Below are positions 18,955 to 30,827 of a DNA stretch of 64,000 bases, one piece after another (the stretch's first letter is position 1; each line of letters starts with the position of its first letter). The notes below the pieces were generated by a model. It saw nothing but the letters and a program-made list of their open reading frames with translations. It was not told the DNA's origin and did not search any database. The DNA comes from Poronia punctata (taxonomy: Eukaryota > Ascomycota > Sordariomycetes > Xylariales > Xylariaceae), in assembly GCA_022579005.1 (NCBI GenBank), contig MU401631.1, forward strand, positions 17,440-81,439, given 5' to 3'. The position numbers were made by a program, and so were the translations under genes.

Positions 18955-21900
18955 GGGGGCTCATCGGCCGGCTTTGCCACCTGGCCTTCTGCAACACGTT
19001 TGTAACGATCGTTCGCAGTCCCATCATGTCAGGTTTTCTGAATCAAACAAGTGACATTCTAGCATTCTGATGATTCAACCCATACCCGAGCAAACCTCTG
19101 CTATACTCTCTCCAAACAACTTACTTTCTGGAGGTGCTGCTTCTTGCGTTCAGCCTCGTTGCCGTTTCTATCTTCACTATGGGAAATCATAATTTGACGG
19201 ATTAAAGTCATTGTCGGATATCATATTGTGCCAAGTTTTTCTCTTCTTTACGGTAACGGCGTTTCAGGTCTATAGGCGATGACTGAACTAGAATTGAAGT
19301 TCAGGTTGGGAGTGGCAGGTTGAAGCCTACGTACTTGGTTTGTTTCTGTCTTTCCAGCCTCTGCTTGGGAAAAAGGTAGTAATTTTTGTAAGGGATACTT
19401 GCCGCTTTGGCGGTCCATGGCCGCATATATTATCGCGGAGATGGTCGTGGGTGTGTTACGATTCGAGTAAGATGGGAGCGGGGAGACACCTTGGCCGTCT
19501 TGCAAGCCAAGCAAGATGGCACCGCATATACTTTGCCTTGTCCAGATGGAAACAGCAACATGGGATTCTTAAAATGAAACACGTTTCAAGTTGACGGGTT
19601 TCGATTTGACATTTTATTTTGGTGCCATAAATAAAGTAAAACACGTTGTGTGCCTAGTATTACTATCTTCATTTCTCCTATACTGTATGCAACCAGTTCT
19701 ATTCCCTAAATAAGTCTTCTGCTTCACATTACGTAGCAATATACAAGACCACATGCCTTTAGATTAAATTATAAGTAATAGAAATCCCTCCTATATTATC
19801 AGATAAGTATTATATGTAAGGCCACTGTCAAGGCCACTACTTGGTCAAGACTATTCAGGTCAAAATGATGATCTAGGTTTTGTTTTCTCGGAGTTTTGTA
19901 TTTACCTAGATGATATTTCTTGTACGGAATTCTTTGCACATGTTCTGTGCATTTAGAGAGGTCATTGCCTGTTTATATGTAGGATTGTTATTTTATATGT
20001 TTATATATGTGTGTGCGTATTTGTTGACTTGTATATCTCTAGTTATTCCCTAGATTCCGTCTTCTGTGGTTATCTATCTATCGTACCCTTAACGGTATGT
20101 TTTTGGTCTTACTGCCCTTTACAGATACAACTCAATCTTATACTTTATAGTGTGTGTGTTTATGTGTGTGTGTGTGTTCTGGCCTAAAGATAAATATAGA
20201 GACGAAGAGGTTCTAGAGTAACCGACTTGAAAATGGTCGACTTGTTTGCATAGTTGAAGTGAATGTTTTAACTACTGCCAGAATACAGGTCAAATACAAG
20301 CTATATATACCGTTTATGTTGTGAGGTGTGCTTATCCCTGGCAGGGTAAGGAGATGGTTGTCACAGTCTACACTGCCGGGGGGTCCGTAATGACTTATTG
20401 TTATTGCACAAGGAGGGAAGGTTTCTCTGAGAAGCAGAGGTCTCCTGTATCTACTTATATAGGCGTTTCGGTGTAGACTTGGCCTGTACACGTAGGCACC
20501 GAGACCGGAACCGTGACAATGGTGAGGGAGACGGTGATTCTAAAGAGGTTGTAAAGTCGGAGTGTATGTTGTTTATTAGAACTGACCTAGGTATATTTCT
20601 GAGACGAGTGAGGAGTGATATATACAAGGGCTTGTGTTTTGATATTGCATGTACAGACTGACGTAGGGGATGGGCTATATATATGTATATCTATCAACGC
20701 GTTTACTCCAGTTCGCTCTTTTACATCATATATTGTATGAAAATATCCCTATAGACGACCTCGGCTTCTGATGCTCCATAAGGGCTGTTACTTTTAATGC
20801 CGGGGTCTATCTACAGAGTTATTCTGCAATCAAGTTTGTGTTTCTGTTGCTAAAGGGGGTACGTCAGAGAGTCAGCGAGGAGACCGTACTAGCAGTCGTA
20901 TTTCAAGACGAAGTGTTGAAGTCCACCCTTATTCCAACCCGTTTTGTGTTCACTTTCTTCTTATGAGCTTCTACGATATATGACGGCAGTATAATAATGC
21001 AAGAATACAACGCATATACTAGCACCGGTACAAGTCTGCCGATGTAAGTTTTGCCTCGGTTCAGTTCTAGAGGTAGGTATACTCCCAATGCTACGGTTGT
21101 AAGAATCGGGATAGGGAAGGCTGTTTTTTTTGCGTGGAACCATACCTATATAAGAACTACAAAGACCTGAGGATCTGATATCTATGTCAACATTTAAAGG
21201 TAGTGCGTATAGACTACTATTCAGGAGGTCTTAAAGCACGACATGAACAAGGCGAAAGCCAACCCCATCACCAATTTCTTTTTATTAGCCTTTGCTTAAA
21301 CCACTTGCCGTCTTGCCGGACCCTATGGGATCGATCTATTTACCGGCGACAGACGGTTACCTATGAGTACGTATGTATGTAATGCAGGCGAGTCCGTAGC
21401 TCTTTTTCTTCTTGCAGCTTTAACGCGAGACTACCTACCTACAGAATCTGCCCCGTACCTATCTATATATCTATCCAGATGATAAATTTGAGCAGCGTAG
21501 CATCACAGATGGCACTTTTGTGAAATGAAGAAGAGCCAGAACTAGCTAAAGGTTAGGTACCTACATAGATAACTATTTATACTTCGTAAGCGAGCGAATC
21601 TCCGAGGCAGCGAGCCCGTTCGTCTTGGCGGGACCTTGTCCGGACTCCCGAGCTTTAGGAGTACGGGTAATGGATAACGGCAAGTGTTGGGGATGGAAAA
21701 GAAAAACACGGTAAACAAAAGGCTCCTGCTTGTGCATATACACTTGATCAGCTGATTAGAGCTCTCACTCACTCACTCACTCACTCACAGGTGTGGTAGG
21801 GGCAACTTCTACCTAACCTACATACCCACCTAAGATAGACGTTAAAATTCTACTACTACTACTACTACGTACCTAAAGTAAGTAGCTATCAAGATAAATA

Positions 21901-24900
21901 TGGTAGCTGTCAGCACTATATTTTTAGTAAGCCAAGCATCTGAGCTTACCAAGTGTCTGGCATTTCATTCAACCTAGTCTAACCCTAGGTTGAACAGAAT
22001 CATATCAATAGTGTGTTTACCACATTATTCTGTTTTGTCCGTCTTACAACTACGAGTAGGTAACTATAACCGAGAAAAAAAAAAGAACAAGTAGATAAGA
22101 ATTCTGTATCAAGAATGTAATGATCGGTGTGACTTGATGCAGTAAGACGTCGAACAGGCAAAGCGTGGTTTAGCCCGTAACAAAAAGAAAAAATCGACCG
22201 CTAGATTCCGCAGCAATGCCCATGCTTTAAACTGCCAGATATTTCCTTGATAAACAACCCCCTTTTTATCATATTATTGTAACCTATGAGTACCTACGTG
22301 TAAGAGTAGCCGGGCAAGTAGGTAGGTTAGGTTAGGTATCATATTTTGGCCGGGTGGCCTTTGCGTCTCGGAACACGGCCACGGCCGCGGCCGTACTTGT
22401 ACGTCCGTATATCAGGGGTAAGAATAGCCGAGGCGAGTTTACCAAAGTCTGGGTACGTGTATAAACATCCCACATGATTAGCTAACCTACGTTACAAATA
22501 AATATGTACGAGTAGGTAGAATAAACACCTGCATAGGGGTCAAGGTGTTTTTATTTTCCAATCTTCTTACACAAGGGGCTAACCTAGACAGACGTAAATA
22601 CGCCATTCTAGACTAATAAAAAAACAAGCCAAACAAAGGTATTTAACCCTTTTTATATGCAGTAACTAGGTAGGACATGTACTTTTGTACATGTTTAATT
22701 CGCGGTTCCCACTTTCCGAGGTCTGCCCAGGTCTTATTCGGAACTCGGAGCAGAGCCTCGGAGGGCCGGGAATAAAAGGCAGCGCAGGCAATGATACCTA
22801 TGGGGAACGTTGAAGACCATCTCAGTAAGCCCGACAGATCTAGTTAACTTGTTAGCATGGGAAGGATAATGTGAAGTTAGGTATTCGTGGAATAAAAGCC
22901 CCCGATAACACATCACCTATTCGTAGGTAGGTAAAGGTAGGCATGCATTACAAGTATATCGCATAAAAATATGTAAGTCTATATGTATGTTGTAATGTGG
23001 TTGTTATCTCTATCGTATGCCTTTAGCTAACATTTGTAAGATCTTAAGACAGTGCTCCGACCAATGTACCTATTAGTCTAACCTAATACCCAAAGGCGCG
23101 GCATAGGTAATAGGAAACAAAAACACGTAAGGCCACAAAATGGACGCGGACACACGAGTGTAAGTATTATGCAGGAACCTGAATCTGCATGCTCGACTAC
23201 CTACTTGATCACTGGGGGCCGTGGCGTTGCTGTCGTTCCTCGGCTTGCATAGGTAAGTAGTTTATGTAGCTAACTAAGTCTAGATTATTCCAGGCCCCCC
23301 GCTCCATTTCTTTATGGCACTTTTGCAACATAGCGTAAAGGTTAAAATAATAGGTACTTGTTTATATCTGCTCAGTCTAGACTACGCGTAGTCTATCTTT
23401 GAAGTATACGCTATCAAGCGGGATGATCCTTGAAATGTATTTTGCAAAAAAACACAAAATGGGAGGAGGTTGTGCTTGGCTATCAAGCAAGTTGAGAAGG
23501 GCTCTTCTACGCGGCTAATTATGCTCCCAGGAACGTTCAAGTACTTACTTTTTCGTAGCCGTTAATAGGGATAGATATCCAGCCATCGGACAATATTGTA
23601 ATCCTACGAGTAGGTAAGTCAACCAACGTCCGTACATAGCAAAACTCCCCACGTTTTACATATCCATCAACGGAAGGATTTGTACAACGGTGTACCGTGT
23701 ATACCTCCTATTTGCCATCGGCATTTATATCTTTTCCTACTTTGTACACGTAAATACCGCGCGTTAAAAGCGCTCCATTTTGTAAGCTGCTTTTAAATAA
23801 TAATAAAGTGGAAGAAGATATGGGTCAAGTATGCTTGCTGTGGGGTTAGGTTAAACTATCACGGGATTTGTACCATGTATAATGTTTACAAGGACCACCG
23901 ACATGCCAACGCCAACAATAACAGCGTTTCTATTTGTCTAAAGTCAATTGCGTGATTGCTTGCTAATTAGTCCTCTTACGCAGGTACACGTAAAAAGTCG
24001 GTATTTCTTCTAGACGTAATTCTTCATATTGTGGGGTTTTTACATTCAAAGCTTTCTAACCCTACGAGTAAAATACCGACACTTACCTATGTGTGTGTGG
24101 TTGTGTGTGCAAGGTACCTTACCCTTGACCCTTACTGCAGCAAAAGTAAGGTTGTTATGCAGTTGGTTATGCAACCGCATTAGTCGCGCTACCGAGTGCT
24201 TCCCCGAGGTACTAGCGTGACGCTACCAAACCAAGCCAAACGAGACGAAACTTGAGGCAAATAAAGAATTAATAGCTAATTACCTTACTTTACTGAGTAA
24301 AGTACCTGTACAAGGGGGAAAGAAACTGCCGAGAGAACTCGCGGATCCCCCCCCTGGCGCGAACCCCCGCTTACTTTTAATAACTAGCCCGAAAACCAAA
24401 CAAGGAATATTCCAAGCTTTCCTGGAAAAAGAGAACGTCAGGGGCCCCTCCCCCTGGCTCGGACAAGTTGATCCTTTCGCTTGAGCTTGAGCTCCACGTG
24501 CTAGTGCTAGGTTAGCTGTTGGAAAGGCGCGCGCGAGCGGCTCAAAAATCGAGATATGTTGGTACGGGATTGTACGGATGCATGTTATGCGCCCAGGATG
24601 CAAGGGTATAACGCAACATTGTCACCTGCATTTTTCTGCATCTAGGGACCAACAACGGCCCTTTTTTTTTCTTCTTTCTTTTTTTTCTTGGGATGGTTAT
24701 CAATCAGGGAAAAACGACACATGTGAGAAAATAGTATGTATGTTATGTTATGTTGCAGAGACTCTTTTTCCCTTTTCTTTCATGACAATTGAATTTTTAT
24801 AGACATTTCGTTACCTTGACCGACGGAGGCTGGTCTGTCGCTAATCCGCTAATTACATGAAAAGAAGAAGCAAAAAAAAGAGAAGAAGAAAAAGAAAAAA

Positions 24901-24970
24901 CCGTGTCGTGACAGTCGTAAAAATATATACATATAAGCCAAATCAATCAAGTCCAAAAAAAAAAAAAACA
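18955..24970. other. 6-kb gene-poor spacer
   Basis: No reading frame with a recognisable domain. It holds simple repeats: GT runs near 20150-20177, CTCA repeats near 21765-21788, and CTA repeats near 21850-21868. A 14-bp perfect palindrome lies at 22381-22394. TACGAGTA copies occur at 22051, 22507, 23605 and 24063, and GGTAGGTA/GGTTAGG-like repeats are scattered. The first few hundred bases probably include the palI 3' UTR; the last bases should include the terpene cyclase 3' UTR. Confidence 0.6.
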
Positions 24971-26458
24971 TTACAAGACAATGCTCAATGTACCATCGGC
25001 ATTAATACACTTGGCCATACCATATCGCCGCGACTCCAAACTCCAGTAAAGCACGCCGGTGATGAAATAGCGACACCAGAGGATAAAGTTGAGGATGTTT
25101 CCCTGTAATTCGTCCTTCTCGGGCGATATCTCGCCTAGTTCTTTGGCGGCCGCTTCGAATCTCGACATGGTTTCCGATAGCGCCATGTCCAGATCGCGCG
25201 ATACGCTATCCATCGAGTCTTTGCACTCTTCTGTCAGGTGCTGGAACATGACGGGTACAATGTTTAGAAGAGAGCCTTGAACCTGCGGAAGAAGAAAAAT
25301 GTTAGGACCATTACTTGGGGGGAAATGGAGGGGAGGGGAGGGGGTGTGGGTAAGGTAATGTAAGAGAAGGTAAGCTTACTATTTCCTTTTGTACCGAGTA
25401 CACGTCATTGAGGATCAGACAGATGTAAATGGTTTCTCTCCACAGAGCCTTCATAGCGGCGCATTCCATGACTTCTTCCGGAAGTCTGACTTTCAACATG
25501 TAACTAAGAAAAAAAACAATGCCAACGTCAGTAACAGATCGCAAAAACCTTCCCGCACAACACAACACGACAACACAACACAAATACATACTCTGTAATG
25601 GCGATCTGAGGCGCACATCCGACCGATCCGGACCGAATATTCATATATTCCTGCACGCTGGGTATGGTTCCGGCCATGCGATGCGAGTGCTCGACAGCGA
25701 CCTGCAGCATGAAGTTCTCGAGTTCGTCAAAGAAGCGCTGGCGCTGACGGACGTCGGTGGCGGCGCGCACTCCCCGCCCCACGTCGGCGAATAGCGTCAT
25801 GTTCTGGTTGGGCGCCTCCATGTCCTCGGCGCAGTCCTCGCCGTCGAGACCCAGCATCCGGTGGATGTACGCCAGAGATTGCTTGTAGTACTCGCGCGCC
25901 AGGGTCTCGTCCGCCGCCGCATCCGTGTCGCCCGCGTCGATCTCGTCGTCCCATACGAATATCCAGACGGAATATGCCGTTGCTACCTTTAGTTCTTCCC
26001 ATTCGGCGTCTGGATACCATCTATATATCGAGAGATGGTTAGTTTTACTCTTCGTCTATTCGCAGAGGAAAGGGAAGAACAGGGGGAAAAAAAAAAAAGT
26101 CTTACAAGGACATGAGTCTGGCGAAATCGGCCTGCTTCAAAGCCTTCAGCTTCCTCTCATTGGTGATGATCCTCTCGAGCAGCGAATCGACCAGGTCCTG
26201 CAGTTCCACGGCATACTTGTTCACAGCCGTCGGCCAGGCCGCAAACACCTTTGTCAGATCGGAGAGGTGTAATGTGTTGCCGTGGAGCCGGGCAGCTAGA
26301 GCCTCGGCCTCGGGCTGAAGCTTCTCATCGTCGACGACACAGGTCTTCTCCGTTGCCGGCACGATCTTCTGGCGGGGTGTAGGTTCGACATGGTGTATGA
26401 AGGACGCCTTGAAGCTGGAGCGCAGACGTTGCGCGATATCTAGCATTGTGGTCTTCAT
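24971..26458 (-). CDS. Class I terpene cyclase (sesquiterpene synthase-type)
   Basis: Four exons on the minus strand: 26458-26106, 26020-25592, 25503-25380, 25282-24971, giving 405 residues; all joins keep frame and use GTAAG/GTATG donors. The Mg-binding aspartate motif DDEID is at 142-146 inside a WIFVWDDEID segment, the NSE motif NDVYSVQKE at 293-301, and the C-terminal RY pair at 388-389 (WSLESRRY). These are the diagnostic motifs of class I terpene synthases that ionise a prenyl diphosphate; size and layout suggest a sesquiterpene product from farnesyl diphosphate, but the substrate and product cannot be read from sequence. The ATG at 26458 was chosen for its good context; an in-frame ATG lies 59 codons upstream (26635), but that extension looks like leader. 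No P450, transferase or regulator lies nearby. Confidence 0.9.
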
Positions 26459-29400
26459 CTTGGTATTGTTGGTCGCGCTGGCTGGCAAGGAACAAAATAA
26501 CGTATTATCAATGTAAGATAAAATAGAAAGAATGGCCGCAAAATTGCAAAATAAAACGAAAATAGTGTAAACTATATATATGTTTGAGCCGAGAGGCGCT
26601 GACGTATGATTTCCCTGGGGAAAATATGTGGGCAAAGGCTAAGCAAAAGTCACAGTGTCAGCGCTACCACAAGCTTTCTCTGGTAAGAAATATTTATATA
26701 TGCTTGGCTGGTCGATTTGCTGACGGTGGGGGATGAGGAGTCAAGGGATAGATAGGATATGTTCAAAGGACGAAGAGGCAAAATATATATAGTTGCAACT
26801 CGACTATCGTCCGTGGTGGAGGGAAATATGACCTGCAAGAGACTCCACGACGGTTTAGGACAAGATATCTCAACATGTGCGTCTACCTATACTAGGTACT
26901 TAGATCATGATCGCTCGTACATTTGAACCCACGCGGGGAGGAACCAAGCGAGGAAGATGAACAAGAGATGGGGCCTTGGCGAACACTAAGAGATGCGGAC
27001 GCAACTAACGACGGTATGGACTAACCTAGACGGACTTAGGAGAGATGGTGTTCCATTCTTCGGTTGGAAAGGGCTTGGGGGGCAGAAGGGAGATGAGCAA
27101 GGGAAAATAGAACAGAGATAGATAGCGGGAAAGAGAGGGAGTTGCCGCTCTCTCTCTCTCTCTCGTCTAGGCTCTCTACCTACGAGTAGACCAAGACCAA
27201 CCTCAGGACAGTTTGGCCCTCGATACAAAACCAAAAACCCTTGAAGGCCTATCTCCAGATACGGGCAAAAACATCCTAGGTTAGGTTAGTTTTGCACGCT
27301 TATTTCAGATACATTTACAAGGCAAATTAGGTATTTTTTCAACCTTCCCTGTCCAGCAACGGCGCGGCTAGAAGTACGCTCATTACATGTAGTATACCAT
27401 ACTATGACAGGGGTCCTCTGGGTTAGATATCTCTAGGCATAGGGCAATTACACGAAAAGGGGCTTTAAAACCGTTACGAAAGGGCCCTAGCAAGGGTCTC
27501 AACGGTTAGCTATGGAGCCAGACTGGGGCAGACCAAAAAGTAGTAAGTAAAGTATGCAGTACGACTCGCGATGGGCTATGATTTGCATGTTGTGTGATTT
27601 GCAGATGTTTGACCTTGTCTCGTTTCATATCACGGTACACAAAAATAATCAAGTATTATGTGAATTGTCAAGTTTACCATCAGATCGTACATGTGTCGTG
27701 TAAGTTGTTACTGTACCTACATAGGTGTAGGTCTGTAGTTACTAGTCGGTAGTCTGGATTTTTTTTTTCTTCAATTTCTTTAGAGCGATATGTACATATG
27801 TAGAAAGCCCCGCACCTCCTGATAGGTGGGAATCGTGGGATATGCACTGATGCAGACAGCCGCACAGCCCAAGCGATAGCTCATTACAAGTCGGTAGCCT
27901 TGCATAAGATGCTCCCGTCTTTGCGTTGTCTGTGTAACCGGCGAGCAGTTAATACCAGCAACCAACCGGTTTCAAACCAACAAGCAATATCTGACAAGTA
28001 AGGTTATCTCTTCATCGATTTGGATTTCTGATCACATGTTAGCCCATCACCTCTAACCTACCTACGAGTAGTTCGGCCTACTATGTATGTAGTCATTTAC
28101 AAATCGAGAAATGAATAGAGATAGGTAGCACACACCGCCAATCTCACTGTTGGACCCGAGGGACGGGCACCTGTCGGTCGAAATATTAACAGCCTTATGA
28201 GGTTTGGGCTGCGAGGTGTTAATGGTTCCTCCCGACCCGTTCAAGAGATTCTCCAGGTCAGAACTTATCACGAACACCGCCCGCACCCGTCCGCATCCGC
28301 CCGCATTTGTCCGCTTTCAACTGTGTTTATTAGGTAGCGCGGGAGATGTGTGGGCACTAGGTATCTTTAGCTACCGGGGGGGGGGGGAGTAGTTACGCAG
28401 TATCACAATAATCACACGTGTTGGTCCGGATAGGTAATTTACTTGTTTCTTGCAAGGGAGAAGGCGTGGCGAGTACTCGTAGGTAGGATGTAGGAAGAGG
28501 TAAGGGGAAGGGAATGGGAGGGGAGGGGTCCGGCCCGCTGGACAGCCCCCCTTCCCCCCGGCCAAATACCGTAGCCCGGCCGCAGATAAGGTTGCGCTGA
28601 TTACCACCATACACCCAGCAGTCCGGAACAAATGGCACAACGGCTCCTGTCAACCCGCTCAGGCGGTGCTGCTCTCTGCAACGCTGTGGCGTTTCTACAA
28701 CACTCAAGGGTAATCAATGTAACGAAACAAGGAAACGTACTCGTATGATGGGTCATCAGTGGCTGGAATCCGGTCGTCTTGCCGGTCCCTTCTACTGGTC
28801 GCAATGACACCCCATTTGTGTATAGGTACATATTTCGCCCGTTATTTCGGCAGGATTGTAGGTACCCTGTTTGTGCCTGACTATCCGCAAAAGCGGGAAT
28901 GCTAATTTGGACAGAGGATGCAGCGAATCACGAAGCGCTCCTCGGCTGCGGATATCCCAGTAGCGGCGGAGGATAACCTGGGTCCTGGCTAGACCTGGGC
29001 AGAGGCTGAAACAGATAACCTATCGTAACCTAGGTAAGCAGTACGTACCTCTACTGACTGTTGCAAGTGACTTTTGCCTTTGCCTTGGCAGGCCCCTGAG
29101 AATAGGTACCCGGATCCGAAATGGGCCTGGCAGAGGGACAGAATGAGCAAAACCGCAGGAAAAAGTTAAAATAGCGAGGGGTAGGTGCTCTAGTTACGGA
29201 GTAGAATCGGCATTTGACTTTGGGTGGAGACTTTCTTCTGTAGCGGATTTCATGGAAAGCAGAATGAACCAACAACAACTTTTGATAGGACTACTGCCAA
29301 ACCTCGTTTACACGTAGACAATTGCCTATATTCAACAGAGGAGCTCAGTGGACTTGTACAACCAACCACAAAACTGCAACACAAAGGAAGAAGTAATTCG

Positions 29401-30827
29401 AGGTAGGTATCAGAGCTTCTGGACAGTGGTTGGGATGCTGACGACATTTCACAGCCCGCTTGTCCATCTCCGCTTCGGACTTCCCCCCTTCTTCGTGATT
29501 TCTTACTCTAGGTTGGTTTAGCCTAACTGGAACTGGGATAGAATTGGTACCTATCCTAGGATGCTGAATCTGCTGATTAAGGTGGAGGCTAGGATGTACA
29601 AGGGTTTTAACCTCGTCCTCCAATAAGGTGCCTTCCGGTGATTGCGCGATGCTGGTATTGGGACCTTTGGCGTGGTTTTTGAAGTTGGCTATACTAGATG
29701 CCTCCTAGTTCTGACACGGGGAGGAAAACTCATTTGATGCTAAGGCGGGGGAAAGTGGGAAAGATGGAAGACTACACACAGTACAAATGGCATCCATGCA
29801 GAATCAGGCCTAGCAGATATCCCGTGGCTCGTAGTTCCCCTCTCCAAGGTCAAAATACATATTACTTGGTGCTGTACAATATAGGACAGAATGTACCTGG
29901 TATGTGGCTACCTTACCACTACTACGTGAAGGACGCCATACTAGTCCTAATCAACTCTGGCGTGGTGTTGAATTGCGGTACATGATAATGTAGATTTTGC
30001 GTGTATACGTGTACGTGATAGGATCTCGCAAGGAAATGCCTACTTACCACTAAGGCCGGACTACTGCGCTTGTACATATGGAAAAGCAACAACTAGAATT
30101 GAGGGGCCAGTTGTGATGGAATCAATGGGGTCATTTCTTCTTTGACTCCTGTAAAGTTTCCCGTTCCGTCTCGCTACAGGAGACTATATGATCGCACGGG
30201 TCCAGATTGAATTTTGCCCGCTCCTCTTACCAAAGCTTTGGCCCAGCGGCGACGCAACGTTGATGCGAGAAGAAGACGTTTAGCTACCTATCGTAGGTTA
30301 AGTGCTTGGAGTATGGGGATGGGAACAGAAGATTCAAACCTTTGGGTTAAAAACGTGTATTATGTACGTAGCTATTACGCGTACATGGTAGATACTCAAG
30401 GTACTGTATGAGGGAAAGTGCGAGGGCGCGTGTCACGAGCTATCCGGCTTCGCCCACAATTGCCCCCCTGTCACCCCTAACCTTAGGTCAACTTCTAAAC
30501 CCATTGTAGACGTAAAGACCAGGATGACCTCGTCGAACCCTGTCCCGGCTGCAACGGATTCCTTGTCCGTTCCATGTTTCAAAGCCTCCTACTTGTCCAG
30601 CCGCAGGGTTGTAGGTCAATACTCGCACATAATTCTTTTTTCCCTTCCTGCAGTCCAGCACCTGTCAGCAAAGGTGAGCCAGTGTCCCGGATTCCTGGCA
30701 TTTCATGTGACATCCAAAACTGCACGTATTTCTGATTTATGGTCTCTGCCTGCCTGTTCTGCAAAGTTTTTATCATCATCATCATCATCATCTCAGAGCG
30801 ACATTGACAATTGACCGACGATGAACC
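26459..30827. other. 4.4-kb divergent spacer between terpene cyclase and NLR
   Basis: No recognisable gene. Contains a CT repeat near 27150-27166, a G run near 28378-28389, an ATC microsatellite near 30773-30793, and TACGAGTA copies at 27181, 28063, 28474 and 28738. Both flanking promoters must lie here. Confidence 0.6.

Noticed and set aside
22318..22340. GGTTAGGTTAGG-like repeats resembling telomere DNA
   Set aside because: Too short and degenerate; similar GGTAGGTA and CCTAACC stretches are scattered through all spacers.
26459..26635. 59-codon N-terminal extension of the terpene cyclase
   Set aside because: Low-complexity, leader-like, unlike known cyclase N-termini; the ATG at 26458 has a good context.
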